Source: JACQHJ01 sp038063075 (GTDB lineage: Bacteria; Patescibacteriota; Microgenomatia; Levybacterales; UBA12049). From it: DNA of 5,800 bases. Below the pieces are notes generated by a model. That model was not told the DNA's origin, ran no database searches, and worked only from the letters and a program-made list of their open reading frames with translations. Position 1 is the first letter of the stretch; each line of letters opens with the position of its first letter. Location of the stretch: the NCBI GenBank assembly GCA_038063075.1, contig JBBTVW010000065.1, positions 1 through 5,800 on the forward strand. Reading direction: 5' to 3'. Of the stretch, positions 5,628-5,800 are shown piece by piece. Made by a program: the position numbers and the translations under genes.

Positions 5628-5636
5628 ATGGGCACA

Positions 5637-5800
5637 ATGGATGATGTCTCCAAAATTAGAGAAAAAATTGATTTAGTTTCTTTTATCAGTGAATTTCTCC
5701 CTCTTAAAAAATTGGGAAGAAATTTTAAAGTAAATTGCCCTTTTCATAATGAGAAAAGTCCTTCTTTTGTAGTTTCTCCTGAGCGTCAAATTTGGCATTG
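5637..5800 (+). CDS. dnaG: DNA primase, N-terminal zinc-binding domain (partial, 3' end outside the window)
   Basis: DnaG makes the RNA primers for lagging-strand and origin replication together with the replicative helicase DnaB. The visible 54 residues are the start of the CHC2 zinc domain: MDDVSKIREKIDLVSFI, then LGRNFKVNCPFHNEKSPSF and SPERQIWH. Cys34 and His37 of the first zinc pair are present. The window ends two bases into the next codon, TG, which is consistent with the expected Cys. The ATG at 5637 is preferred over an in-frame ATG at 5628 because an extended -10 element ends at 5627; the N terminus then also matches the usual primase start. No ribosome binding site is present. The catalytic TOPRIM domain is outside the window. 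Confidence 0.94.
   Translation, partial: MDDVSKIREKIDLVSFISEFLPLKKLGRNFKVNCPFHNEKSPSFVVSPERQIWH

Noticed and set aside
5628..5636. Alternative upstream dnaG start at ATG 5628 (adds Met-Gly-Thr)
   Set aside because: It begins directly after the -10 element, so it would lie upstream of the predicted transcript start. The ATG at 5637 also matches the usual primase N terminus.
1..5800. CRISPR array, insertion sequence, tRNA or rRNA
   Set aside because: No regularly spaced repeats, terminal inverted repeats with a transposase, or tRNA-like cloverleaf were seen; intergenic gaps total only about 200 bases.

Overview
The window reads as a compact, AT-rich bacterial genome segment, roughly one third G+C by eye, with almost no intergenic space. 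It encodes housekeeping proteins with clear bacterial signatures: RuvB, adenylosuccinate synthetase and DnaG primase. All complete genes end in TAA or TAG, TGG encodes Trp and no in-frame TGA occurs, so the standard bacterial code fits. No start codon has a convincing Shine-Dalgarno sequence, and several have a -10-like element only 6 to 9 bases upstream, which suggests leaderless or nearly leaderless mRNAs. Small, dense and AT-rich with this start architecture suggests a reduced genome such as a Patescibacteria/CPR (possibly Microgenomates) member. That placement is an inference from general character and was not tested by any search.

Layout from left to right. Positions 1-51 probably hold the last residues of ruvA, overlapping a TTG-started ruvB (38-1078, +), the Holliday-junction branch-migration motor. 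Directly after the ruvB stop is a near-consensus extended -10 promoter driving an unrecognised 128-residue protein (1117-1503, +). It meets, stop codon against stop codon, an unrecognised 112-residue Pro/Arg-rich protein on the other strand (1504-1842, -), which has its own promoter and is richer in G+C than its neighbours. Next on the minus strand are a P2A-type (Ca2+-transporter-like) P-type ATPase (1892-4255) and purA (4295-5566), 39 bp apart and probably read purA first. purA diverges from dnaG (5637 to the end of the window, +), and their promoters interleave in a 70 bp gap.

The genes fall into functional blocks rather than one pathway: recombination (ruvA-ruvB), AMP synthesis (purA) with a cation pump downstream, and replication priming (dnaG). 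The two small genes between ruvB and the pump are the only unexplained coding material. No mobile element, CRISPR array, tRNA or rRNA was seen. The points most worth checking are the repeated leaderless start architecture, the two orphan genes, an ATPase that appears to end before its tenth membrane helix, and active-site substitutions in PurA.
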